A stretch of 54,327 nt of DNA, from contig CAMLJY010000044.1 in the NCBI GenBank assembly GCA_946480465.1, positions 1 to 54,327 on the forward strand. Direction: 5' to 3'. This stretch comes from an uncultured Burkholderiales bacterium (GTDB taxonomy: Bacteria; Pseudomonadota; Gammaproteobacteria; Burkholderiales; Burkholderiaceae). Under the pieces are notes generated by a model. That model made no database searches. It saw nothing but the letters and a program-made list of their open reading frames with translations, and was not told the origin of the DNA. The translations under genes and the position numbers were made by a program. Shown here one piece after another: positions 1-7,633 of the stretch; the first letter of the stretch is position 1, and each line of letters starts with the position of its first letter.

Positions 1-485
1 TCCAGATGCTGCACCAGGGCACCGACGTGATCCCGGTGGAGTTCATCGCGGTCAAACATCCCACGCACGGCCATGCGGACCTGCACGCCAAGGCCTTGGC
101 CAACTGCCTGGCGCAGGGGCAGGCGCTGATGCAGGGCAAGACCACCGAGGCGGCACAGCGCGAGAAGGCCCCCACCGCCTCTGCCGCGCTGGATCCGCTG
201 ACGCTGGCGCGCCACCGCAGCTTTCCCGGCAACCGGCCCAGCACCACGCTGCTGCTCGAGCGGCTGACGCCGCGCGCCCTCGGTGCCCTGATCGCGCTCT
301 ACGAGCACCGCGTGTTCACCAGCGGCGCGGTGTGGGGCATCAACAGCTTCGACCAGTGGGGCGTGGAGCTGGGCAAGGCGCTGTGCAATGAACTGCTGCC
401 GCGCCTGGCCGACGGGCCGGCGAAAGGCGACGTGAGCGGACTCGACGCCTCGACCGCCGGCTTGCTGAAGAGGCTGCTGGCATGA
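1..485 (+). CDS. pgi: Glucose-6-phosphate isomerase, C-terminal part (5' end outside window)
   Basis: This is the 3' end of a gene that begins before the window; the reading frame is open from base 3. Pgi interconverts glucose 6-phosphate and fructose 6-phosphate in the cytoplasm. The visible 160 residues contain the second Pgi signature, GAVWGINSFDQWGVELGK, encoded around 325-380, in which the Gln and Lys belong to the active site of the family. The early segment VIPVEFIAVKHP and the conserved SFPGNRPSTTLLL stretch are also typical. The stop codon overlaps the start of the following HAD phosphatase gene (ATGA at 482-485), which suggests translational coupling. The full family length is about 520-550 residues, so roughly 70 percent of the protein lies outside the window. 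Confidence 0.95.
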   Translation, partial: QMLHQGTDVIPVEFIAVKHPTHGHADLHAKALANCLAQGQALMQGKTTEAAQREKAPTASAALDPLTLARHRSFPGNRPSTTLLLERLTPRALGALIALYEHRVFTSGAVWGINSFDQWGVELGKALCNELLPRLADGPAKGDVSGLDASTAGLLKRLLA

Positions 486-1102
486 AGCTGGTGTTCGATT
501 TCGGCGGCGTGCTGTTCGACTGGCGGCCCGCGGAACTGCTGAAGGCCGTGCTGCCGCAGCGGGCGGTCGACGATGCGTCGGCGCTGCACTGGGTCGAGCA
601 GGTGTTCCAGGGCTATGGCGGCGACTGGGGGGCCTTCGACCGCGGCGAACTGAGCGCGGACGAGGTGGCTGCGCGCATCGTCGAGCGCACCGGCCTGTCG
701 GAGGCCGAGATGCGCACGATCGTCGAGGCCATTCCCGGCCTCTTGAAGCCGATCGAGCCCACCGTGGCCCTGCTGGAGCGGCTGCGCGCCAGCGGGCTGC
801 CCTTGTACTTCCTCTCGAACATGCCGGCGCCGTACGCCGACCATCTGGAGCGCGAGCACCACTTCGTCGGCTGGTTCCAGCAGGGCCTGTTTTCCGGCCG
901 CGAGCGGCTGTCCAAGCCGGATCCAGCGATCTTCATGCTGGCGGCCGAGCGCTTTGGCGCTGCGCCCGAGGAACTGGTGTTCTTCGACGACTACGTGCCC
1001 AACATCGCCGCCGCGCGCGAAGCCGGCTGGACGGCGCTGCACTTCGTCGATGCGGAGCGGGCCGAACGCGACCTGCGCGCCCTGGGCTGGGCCGGGGCCT
1101 GA
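482..1102 (+). CDS. HAD-superfamily phosphatase, YihX-like
   Basis: A 206-residue subfamily IA haloacid-dehalogenase-type hydrolase. All four HAD motifs are visible: motif I FDFGGVLFDW with nucleophile Asp6, motif II Ser112 in FLSNM, motif III Lys145 in SKPDPAIF, and motif IV FFDDYVPN at Asp169-Asp170. The second motif I aspartate is replaced by Gly (DFGGV), as in E. coli YihX (DLGNV), an alpha-glucose-1-phosphate phosphatase. The cap region lies between motifs I and II. The gene overlaps the pgi stop by four bases, so a sugar-phosphate substrate is a reasonable inference, but family members are promiscuous and the substrate is not proven. Confidence 0.85.
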   Translation: MKLVFDFGGVLFDWRPAELLKAVLPQRAVDDASALHWVEQVFQGYGGDWGAFDRGELSADEVAARIVERTGLSEAEMRTIVEAIPGLLKPIEPTVALLERLRASGLPLYFLSNMPAPYADHLEREHHFVGWFQQGLFSGRERLSKPDPAIFMLAAERFGAAPEELVFFDDYVPNIAAAREAGWTALHFVDAERAERDLRALGWAGA

Positions 1103-1242
1103 TACCGCTCGGCCCGCAGGCCCTGCAGGCCTGAACGACCACGGTGCGGGCATGCACCGCATCGGCGCCGTATCGGGGTAGATCCGGAGTCCGAAGCACC
1201 CCGGCGCGGTGGCACGGATCTGGCTTCGTCGGCCACAATGAG

Positions 1243-1258
1243 TTGACCATTTGGTCAA
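1243..1258. promoter_or_regulatory. RutR-type operator upstream of the ABC importer
   Basis: TTGACCATTTGGTCAA is a perfect inverted repeat of two 7-bp arms around a 2-bp spacer. It matches the known E. coli RutR consensus TTGACCA-N2-TGGTCAA at every defined position. It sits 31 bp before the proposed ATG at 1290, where a bound TetR-family protein could block transcription. The last gene of the downstream cluster encodes a RutR homologue, so autoregulation is likely. A second copy of the motif is at 22756-22771. Confidence 0.85.
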
Positions 1259-1289
1259 GTCCCGCGCCGGCAGGCGCAGCACGACGTTG

Positions 1290-2135
1290 ATGAACGCCCC
1301 TGAAAGGCTGAACGGCCTGAGCGATCCGGATTGGCAGGCCCACGCGCGCCCGGGCGGCGCCGCGGTGGAGGTTCGCCGCGCCAGCGTGGTCTACCCCGCG
1401 GCCGATGCGCCGGTGCGGGCGCTGCACGAGGTGGACCTGTCGATCGGGCAGGGCGAGTTCGTGTCGCTCATCGGCCCCTCGGGCTGCGGCAAGACCACGC
1501 TGCTGCGCGTCATCGCGGACCTGGAGCCGATCACCGCCGGCGAGGTGCTGGTCAACGGCATGACGCCGCGCGAGGCGCGCCTGCAACGCGCCTACGGCTA
1601 CGTCTTCCAGGCGCCCGCCCTGTTCCCCTGGCGCACGGTGCTGGCCAACGTGATGCTGCCGCTGCAGATCCAGGGCCGCGACAAGCGCGAGGCGGAAGCC
1701 ATAGCACGTGAACAGCTCGGCCGCGTCGGCCTGGCCGGCTTCGAGCGCAAGTACCCCTGGCAGCTGTCCGGCGGCATGCAGCAGCGGGTCTCGATCGCGC
1801 GGGCGCTGGGCTTCGAGCCCAGGCTGCTGATGATGGACGAGCCCTTCGGCGCGCTGGACGAAATCACCCGCGACGGGCTGAACGACCGCCTGCAGCAGCT
1901 GTGGCAGCGCGAGCGGCGCACCGTGGTCTTCGTCACCCACTCGATTGCCGAGGCGGTGTACCTGTCGACGCGCATCGTCGTGATGTCGCCGCGGCCGGGG
2001 CGCATCCTGAAGATCATCGAGTCGACGCTGCCGGACGAGCGCACGCTGGACCTGCGCGACACGCCCGAGTTCATGGCGCTGGCGCACGAGGTGCGTGAGG
2101 GCCTGGCCGCCGGCCATGCGCACGATGAAGACTGA
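1290..2135 (+). CDS. ABC importer ATP-binding protein (NitT/TauT type)
   Basis: A 281-residue ATPase that powers the importer encoded by the next three genes. It shows Walker A GPSGCGKT (residues 62-69), Q-loop FQAPALFPW near 107, signature LSGGMQQR (149-156) and Walker B LLMMDEP (169-175), followed by the H-loop in FVTHSIAEAVYLS. The layout matches SsuB/TauB-like ATPases. An in-frame ATG at 1251 would overlap the RutR-like operator, so I chose the ATG at 1290, which gives a normal family length. The 3' end overlaps the first permease gene, consistent with one operon. The likely cargo, from regulator and operator context, is a pyrimidine or related compound; this is inference. Confidence 0.93.
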   Translation: MNAPERLNGLSDPDWQAHARPGGAAVEVRRASVVYPAADAPVRALHEVDLSIGQGEFVSLIGPSGCGKTTLLRVIADLEPITAGEVLVNGMTPREARLQRAYGYVFQAPALFPWRTVLANVMLPLQIQGRDKREAEAIAREQLGRVGLAGFERKYPWQLSGGMQQRVSIARALGFEPRLLMMDEPFGALDEITRDGLNDRLQQLWQRERRTVVFVTHSIAEAVYLSTRIVVMSPRPGRILKIIESTLPDERTLDLRDTPEFMALAHEVREGLAAGHAHDED

Positions 2136-2997
2136 GCTTCGGCAGCGGGTGCTGCCGGTGGCCGTGGTGCTGGCTGCCGTCGCGCTGGCCTGGTACCTGG
2201 GCGCCATCGGCCTGAACGCGGCCGGCGCGATCGAGCGCGTGCTGTCGCCCAAGGGGGCCTACACCACCGGCGAGCTGATCGCCACCACGCTGAACATGCA
2301 GCGCCCGGTGCTGCCGGCGCCGCACCAGGTGGCGGCGGACCTGTGGAGCAGCATGGTCGATTGGCCGCTGGATTCGCCGCGCAACCTGCTGTACCACGTG
2401 GCCGTCACGGCCGAGTCCACGCTGGTTGGCTTCGTGCTGGGCACGCTGCTGGGCATGGTGCTGGCGGCGGCCATCGTGCACTCGCGCACGCTGGACCGGG
2501 CGCTGCTGCCGTGGATCGTCGCCTCGCAGACGGTGCCGGTGCTGGCCATCGCGCCCATCGTGCTGGTGATCCTGGGCAGCCTCGGTTTCAGCGGCCTGGC
2601 GCCGAAGGCGACGATCGCGATGTACCTGTGCTTCTTTCCCGTGACCGTGGCGATGGTGCAGGGCCTGCGCGCGCCGCAGCGCATCGAGACCGAGCTGATG
2701 CACACCTACGCGGCTTCGCGCAACCAGGCCTTCTGGATGCTGCGGCTGCCCTCGGCGCTGCCGTTCCTGTTTCCGTCGCTGCGCGTGGCCATCGCCGCGG
2801 GCTTGGTGGGCGCGATGGTGGCCGAGCTGCCCACCGGCGCGCAGGCCGGCCTGGGGGCGCGGCTGCTCACCGGCTCCTATTACGGAAACACCGTGGCCAT
2901 CTGGTCCGCGCTGGTGATGTCGGCGCTGCTGGGGCTGGCCCTGACGGCGGCGGTGGCCGCGGTCGAGAAGCTGGTGCTGCGCCGGAGGCCGGCATGA
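2116..2997 (+). CDS. ABC importer permease 1
   Basis: An inner-membrane permease of the BPD_transp_1 (NitT/TauT) family, about 293 residues. It has a hydrophobic N-terminal segment and then several membrane spans; the cytoplasmic coupling loop is recognisable around ELMHTYAASRNQAFWMLRLP. The start could be ATG 2116, ATG 2125 or GTG 2095; 2116 was chosen for a weak upstream GAGG, and any choice overlaps the ATPase gene end. It is clearly paralogous to permease 2: both share the TVP-hydrophobic-APIV pattern and the HTYAAS/QTYAAS loop. The two probably form a heterodimeric channel, because single-permease systems use homodimers. Confidence 0.9.
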   Translation: MRTMKTELRQRVLPVAVVLAAVALAWYLGAIGLNAAGAIERVLSPKGAYTTGELIATTLNMQRPVLPAPHQVAADLWSSMVDWPLDSPRNLLYHVAVTAESTLVGFVLGTLLGMVLAAAIVHSRTLDRALLPWIVASQTVPVLAIAPIVLVILGSLGFSGLAPKATIAMYLCFFPVTVAMVQGLRAPQRIETELMHTYAASRNQAFWMLRLPSALPFLFPSLRVAIAAGLVGAMVAELPTGAQAGLGARLLTGSYYGNTVAIWSALVMSALLGLALTAAVAAVEKLVLRRRPA

Positions 2998-3944
2998 ACC
3001 GTGGGCGGGTGCAATGGGCGCTCGCGTCATTCGGCGCCGCGCTGCTCGCGGCGGCCGGTCTGTGGCTCGCGATGCCGGCGGAGGGCGTCGACCCGGCGGC
3101 TTGGATGACGCCGGCCTTCCTGGCCGCCCTTGCCCTGGCCGGCTGGAGCGTGCAGCGCCTGGCCGCGCTGGACGGCCCACGCTGGCTGGGCACCGCCACC
3201 GCGGCGCTGTTCGGCCTGTGGGTCGTCTACTTTTGGCAGGTGGGTGTGGTGCTGTACCAGGTGCCACGCGTGCTGCTGCCGGCGCCGTCCTTCATCCTGC
3301 AGGCGCTGGTGGACCGCTGGGACGTGCTCGCCGGCGACTTCGTGCAAACCGTGCTGAAGGCGGTGCTGGTCGGCTGGGCGCTGGGCTCGGGGCTGGGCTT
3401 CGCGGTGGGTGTCGCGATCGACCGCGTGCCCTTCCTGCAGCGCGGGCTGCTGCCGCTGGCGTCGCTCACCAGCACCGTGCCGCTCGTGGCGGTCGCGCCG
3501 ATCGCGGTGATGTGGTTCGGCTTCGAATGGCACAGCAAGGCCGCGGTGGTGGTGCTGATGACCTTCTTCCCGATGCTGGTGGCCACGCTGGCCGGCCTGC
3601 AGGCCGCGGGCCGGCTGGAGCGCGAGCTGATGCAGACCTACGCCGCCAGCTACGGCCGCACCTTGCTGGACCTGCGCCTGCCCGCGGCCATGCCCTTCAT
3701 CTTCAGCGCGCTGAAGGTCAATGCCACGCTGGCGCTGATCGGCGCCATCGTGGCCGAGTTCTTCGGCTCGCCGACCGTGGGCCTGGGCTTTCGCATCAGC
3801 ACCGAGGCCGCGCGCATGAACATGGCGCTGGTCTGGGGCGCGATCGTCGTCGCCGCGGTCACGGGTTCAGTCGCGTACGCGTTGCTGGTGCAACTGGAGC
3901 GCCGCGTCGCGTTCTGGCATCCGTCGGTGCGCGCGACCACATGA
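2994..3944 (+). CDS. ABC importer permease 2
   Basis: A 316-residue inner-membrane permease whose ATG overlaps the stop of permease 1 (ATGA at 2994-2997). The first about 85 residues contain three hydrophobic segments, giving extra N-terminal spans compared with minimal SsuC-type permeases. The transport domain follows, with the cytoplasmic loop ELMQTYAASYGRTLLDLRLP that docks on the ATPase. It is similar to the upstream permease over the C-terminal two thirds, which indicates a tandem duplication. It should act with the ATPase and the binding protein as one importer. Confidence 0.9.
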   Translation: MNRGRVQWALASFGAALLAAAGLWLAMPAEGVDPAAWMTPAFLAALALAGWSVQRLAALDGPRWLGTATAALFGLWVVYFWQVGVVLYQVPRVLLPAPSFILQALVDRWDVLAGDFVQTVLKAVLVGWALGSGLGFAVGVAIDRVPFLQRGLLPLASLTSTVPLVAVAPIAVMWFGFEWHSKAAVVVLMTFFPMLVATLAGLQAAGRLERELMQTYAASYGRTLLDLRLPAAMPFIFSALKVNATLALIGAIVAEFFGSPTVGLGFRISTEAARMNMALVWGAIVVAAVTGSVAYALLVQLERRVAFWHPSVRATT

Positions 3945-4023
3945 GGGTCCCACGAACTTTCCTCGTCGCCGGAAGAAGACCGGCATCCCCCCAGTCCGAC
4001 AACCATTCCTGAAGGAGCGAGTG

Positions 4024-5022
4024 ATGAAGCGACTCTCGATCAAGCTGGCGCTGCTGGCCTGCGCCGCGGCCTGCAGCCTCGGCGCCCAGGCCGCCGAGAA
4101 GCTGACCGTGCAGATGAAGTGGGTGCCGCAGGCGCAGTTCGCCGGCTACTATGTCGCTCAGGCCAAGGGTTATTACAAGGCCGAGGGGCTGGACGTGACG
4201 ATCAAGCCCGGCGGCCCGGACGTGTCCCCGGTGCAGGTCATCGCCGGCAACCAGGCCGACGTGGTCGTCAACTGGATGCCCGATGCGCTCGCTGCGCGCG
4301 AAGCCGGCGTGCCGCTGGTCAACATCGCGCAGATCTTCGACAAGTCCGGCCTGATGCTGACCTGCAAGAAGGCCAGCGGCGTCGCGAGCCCCAAGGACTT
4401 CAAGGGCAAGACGCTGGGGGTCTGGTTCGGCGGCAACGAGTACCCGTTCCTGAACTGGATGGCCAAGCTGGGGCTCAAGCCCGACGTGGACGTGAAGGTG
4501 CTGAAGCAGGGCTTCAACGTCGACCCGCTGCTGCAGAACCAGGCGGCCTGCATCTCCACCATGATCTACAACGAGTACTGGCAGGTGGTGGACGCTGGCG
4601 TCAAGCAAAGCGACCTCGTCACTTTCTTCTACGAGAAGGAGGGCGTGGCCTCGCTGGAAGACGGCCTGTACGTGCTGGAGCCCAAGCTGAAGGACCCGGC
4701 CTTCGTGGCCCGCATGGCCAGGTTCCTGAAGGCCACCTTCAAGGGCTGGAACGACGCGGTGAAGAACCCCGAGGAGGCGGCGAAGATCGTCGTCGCGGCC
4801 GATCCTTCGGGCAGCGCCACCTTGCCCGTGCAGACCCGGCAGATGAAGAACGTGGCCACGCTCATCAGCACCGCCGGCACCAAGAAGATCGGCTACCTGG
4901 AGCCTGCCGCCTACGAGCGCACGGTGAAGGTGCTGCTCACGGGCGGCAGCTCGCCGGTGATCAAGAAGGACCCCGGCAAGGCGGCGATGAGCCACGCGGT
5001 GTGGGAAGCTGCGCAGAAATGA
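4024..5022 (+). CDS. ABC importer substrate-binding protein (NMT1/THI5-like)
   Basis: A 332-residue periplasmic binding protein. It starts with a Lys/Arg N-terminus, a hydrophobic core and a cleavage site AQA-AEK near residue 23. The mature protein begins LTVQMKWVPQAQFAGYYVA, typical of the NMT1/THI5 family, which binds pyrimidine-like (thiamine precursor), riboflavin-like or taurine-like ligands. AAGGAG at 4012-4017 lies 6 bases before ATG 4024, so I prefer this to the GTG at 4021. It comes last of the transporter genes, 79 bp after permease 2, which is common for abundant binding proteins. The ligand is not determinable from sequence; the RutR context suggests a pyrimidine. Confidence 0.9.
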   Translation: MKRLSIKLALLACAAACSLGAQAAEKLTVQMKWVPQAQFAGYYVAQAKGYYKAEGLDVTIKPGGPDVSPVQVIAGNQADVVVNWMPDALAAREAGVPLVNIAQIFDKSGLMLTCKKASGVASPKDFKGKTLGVWFGGNEYPFLNWMAKLGLKPDVDVKVLKQGFNVDPLLQNQAACISTMIYNEYWQVVDAGVKQSDLVTFFYEKEGVASLEDGLYVLEPKLKDPAFVARMARFLKATFKGWNDAVKNPEEAAKIVVAADPSGSATLPVQTRQMKNVATLISTAGTKKIGYLEPAAYERTVKVLLTGGSSPVIKKDPGKAAMSHAVWEAAQK

Positions 5023-5080
5023 TCCGCCGCCGGAGCGGCCTGCGGCCGCCTCCGCCGATCTCCGCGCACAGGGGGCGTGC

Positions 5081-5860
5081 ATGCACGTGAAGGATCCGGT
5101 GGGCCCTTCACGCCGCGCGAGCGCCCGGTCCTCCGGACCATCCGCGGCCGGCAGCCCCCGGTTGCCCGGCAAGGCCGGTTCGACGACTTCTGCCGGGGCA
5201 CGCTCTGCGGGGGCACGCGCTGGCAAGGCCGCTGCCCCTGCCACGGCGGATGCCGGCAAGGGCCAGATCCGCCAGGCCAACGAGGCGCTGATCCTGGAGG
5301 CGGGCGAGCGTGTGTTCGCCCGCGCCGGGTTCAACGGCGCCACGATGGCGGAGATCGCCGAACTGGCCGGCCTGCCCAAGGCCAACCTGCACTACTACTT
5401 CGGCAGCAAGGACGACCTGTACCGCGCGGTGTTGTCGCGCACGCTGCACGACTGGCTGGTGCCGATGGACAGCATCGTGCCGGAGGCCGAGCCGCGCGCG
5501 GCGCTGGAGAGCTACATCCGCGCCAAGATGGCGATGTCGGTGCAGCGGCCGGATGCGTCGCGCGTCTTCGCGAACGAGCTGCTGCATGGCGCGCCGGTGC
5601 TGGGCGAGCTGATGCGCACCGAACTGCGTGCGATGGTGCGGCGCAAGGCCGCGGTCATCGACGGCTGGATCGCCGCCGGCCGCATGGCGGCGGTGGACGC
5701 CACGCACCTGTTCTTCACGATCTGGGCCACGACCCAGACCTACGCCGATTTCGACACGCAGGTGCGTGCCGTGCTCGGCCGCGAGACGCTGGGTGCGCGC
5801 GACCACGCCCGCGCCGCCGACCACGTCGTCGGCCTGATCCTGCGCGGCTGCGGCCTCTGA
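5081..5860 (+). CDS. rutR: TetR-family regulator, RutR homologue
   Basis: A 259-residue repressor-type protein. The DNA-binding region (residues about 66-110) includes IAELAGLPKANLHYYFGSK, and the C-terminal ligand domain closely follows E. coli RutR: ASRVFANELLHGAPVL, VIDGWIAAGRMAAVD and IWATTQTYADFDTQVRAV have direct counterparts in that protein as I recall it. RutR binds uracil or thymine and is released from DNA. The first about 62 residues are an Ala/Ser/Gly/Arg/Lys-rich tail much longer than in E. coli RutR; translation might start later, but no better start is obvious. The gene lies 58 bp after the binding protein, and matching operators are at 1243 and 22756. Confidence 0.85.
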   Translation: MHVKDPVGPSRRASARSSGPSAAGSPRLPGKAGSTTSAGARSAGARAGKAAAPATADAGKGQIRQANEALILEAGERVFARAGFNGATMAEIAELAGLPKANLHYYFGSKDDLYRAVLSRTLHDWLVPMDSIVPEAEPRAALESYIRAKMAMSVQRPDASRVFANELLHGAPVLGELMRTELRAMVRRKAAVIDGWIAAGRMAAVDATHLFFTIWATTQTYADFDTQVRAVLGRETLGARDHARAADHVVGLILRGCGL

Positions 5861-5932
5861 CCCGGCCTTCCGGCGGGCGGCTGCCCAGGGAAACTGCGCC
5901 ACACTCCGGTTTGTGATTCCGCACCCGTTCCG

Positions 5933-7633
5933 ATGAGCGCCGGCATGCCCCCCGCCGACGAGGCGCCCGACGCTTCCCAGTTCGCGACCTCGCGCGTGAT
6001 GCCCGACGTCGACTTGGGCGCCGACACGGAGACCACCGGCAACAAGCTCGCGGTGGGCCTGCGGCTGGACGAGTACGAGATCAGCGGCGTGCTCGGCGAG
6101 GGCGGCTTCGGCATCGTCTACCTGGCCTGGGACCACTCGCTGCAGCGGCGCCTGGCGATCAAGGAGTACATGCCCTCGTCGCTGTGCTGGCGCTCGCAGG
6201 GCACGCAGGTCGAGGTGCGCGCGCCGCGCTACGAGGAATCCTTCGAGGCCGGCCTGCGCAGCTTCATCAACGAGGCCAAGCTGCTGGCGCGCTTCGACCA
6301 CCCGGCGCTGGTCAAGGTGCACCGCTTCTGGCAGGCCAACGGCACGGCCTACATGGTGATGCCGTACTACGACGGCATCACGCTGAAGGAAGCGCTGGCG
6401 CAGATGGCCGAGCCGCCGGACGAGACCTGGCTGCGCGACCTGCTGGCGCCGCTGCTCGATGCGCTGCAGTACCTGCACGACGCGTCCTGCTTCCACCGCG
6501 ACATCGCGCCCGACAACGTGCTGCTGATCGACGACGGCCGCCCGCTGCTGCTGGACTTCGGCGCCGCGCGCCGTGTGATCGGCGACATGACCCGGGCCGT
6601 CACCGTGATCCTGAAGCCGGGCTATGCGCCGGTGGAGCAGTACGGCGACATGCCCGGCGTCACCCAAGGTCCGTGGACCGACATCTATGCGCTGGGCGCG
6701 GTGCTGCACTTCGCCATCACGGGCGAGACGCCGCAGGCCTCGGTGACGCGCCTGCTGGCCGACCACTACCAGCCGCTGGCCGTGCGCGCGCGCGGCCGCT
6801 ACGGCAACCGGCTGCTGCAGGCCATCGACCGCATGCTGGCCGTGCGGCCGGAAGCGCGGCCGCAGAACATCGCGCAGCTGCGCGAGCTGATCGACATCGA
6901 CCGCGAGCAGGAGACCGCGCCCTTGTCGCTGCCGCCGCGGGCGCACCGCACGCTTCCGCCGGAGCCGCTGACGCAGCCGAGCCAGCGCAGCCTGCCGCCC
7001 CGGCCGATGCCCGCGGTTCCGAAGGCGGCGACGGCGCCCGCACCGGGTGTGCGACGGCCGCTGCCGTCATGGCCGGTGCTGGCCGGCGGTGGCGTGGTGG
7101 CGGCGGCACTGCTGGCCGCAGCCTGGTGGTTGATGTCGTCGCCTTCATCCGATGTGCCGGCTGCGGGGCCGCTGTCCGGGCAGGACGCGGCCCCCCTGCC
7201 GGCGCCAGCGCCGGGACCGGTCGAACCCCCGGCACCCGCCCCGGCCGAGCCGGCACCCGTGCCCGCGCCGGCAGAGCCCGTACCAGCGCCTTTCCCGCAG
7301 CCCGTGCCACAGCCCGTGCCACAGCCCGCGCCGGAGCCGGTGCCGGAGCCGGTGCCGGAGCCGCCCCCTGCGCCCGTGGCCGCGCCGGCTCCCGCGCCGG
7401 TGCCATCAGCCGCTCCGGCCCCCGCGCCGAAGCCGGTTCCGGCGCCCCGGCCCGCACCACCCGTGCGTAAGCCGGAGCCCGTCCGCCCCCCGACTGCGGC
7501 ACCCGTGCCGCCGCCATCGGAGCCTAGAATTTCCTCCAATGCCCGGTGCGCGGAGATCATCCAGCGCGTGTCCATCGGTGAAACCCTGACCGCTGCCGAC
7601 CGGCGCATTCTCAAAGAGGAGTGCGGAAGATGA
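5933..7633 (+). CDS. Transmembrane serine/threonine protein kinase with Pro-rich region
   Basis: A 566-residue Hanks-type kinase. The glycine loop GEGGFGIVYLAWD is near residues 55-67, the ATP-anchoring Lys in LAIKEY is near 77, the catalytic loop HRDIAPDN is near 188 and DFG in LLDFGAAR is near 207. Only the cytoplasmic N-terminal half is catalytic. A single membrane span (about 377-396) follows, then about 125 residues very rich in Pro/Ala/Glu/Val repeats, and a final short segment with CAEIIQR and CGR cysteines. The extracytoplasmic Pro-rich part may reach through the periplasm. The stop overlaps the start of the OmpA-like lipoprotein gene, suggesting a kinase/envelope partner pair. Targets are unknown. 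Confidence 0.9.
   Translation: MSAGMPPADEAPDASQFATSRVMPDVDLGADTETTGNKLAVGLRLDEYEISGVLGEGGFGIVYLAWDHSLQRRLAIKEYMPSSLCWRSQGTQVEVRAPRYEESFEAGLRSFINEAKLLARFDHPALVKVHRFWQANGTAYMVMPYYDGITLKEALAQMAEPPDETWLRDLLAPLLDALQYLHDASCFHRDIAPDNVLLIDDGRPLLLDFGAARRVIGDMTRAVTVILKPGYAPVEQYGDMPGVTQGPWTDIYALGAVLHFAITGETPQASVTRLLADHYQPLAVRARGRYGNRLLQAIDRMLAVRPEARPQNIAQLRELIDIDREQETAPLSLPPRAHRTLPPEPLTQPSQRSLPPRPMPAVPKAATAPAPGVRRPLPSWPVLAGGGVVAAALLAAAWWLMSSPSSDVPAAGPLSGQDAAPLPAPAPGPVEPPAPAPAEPAPVPAPAEPVPAPFPQPVPQPVPQPAPEPVPEPVPEPPPAPVAAPAPAPVPSAAPAPAPKPVPAPRPAPPVRKPEPVRPPTAAPVPPPSEPRISSNARCAEIIQRVSIGETLTAADRRILKEECGR

Noticed and set aside
299..1282. Long open frames opposite pgi/HAD and many other long shadow frames
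   Set aside because: They run antisense to clear protein families, contain no domain features and arise from high GC content.
1251..2135. Longer ABC ATPase start at ATG 1251
   Set aside because: It would begin inside the RutR operator and add 13 residues without family counterpart; ATG 1290 gives a normal length.
7050..7540. Pro-rich kinase arm as evidence of frameshift or degraded gene
   Set aside because: The frame is open through to a coupled ATGA, and Pro/Ala repeats are common in periplasmic arms of such proteins.
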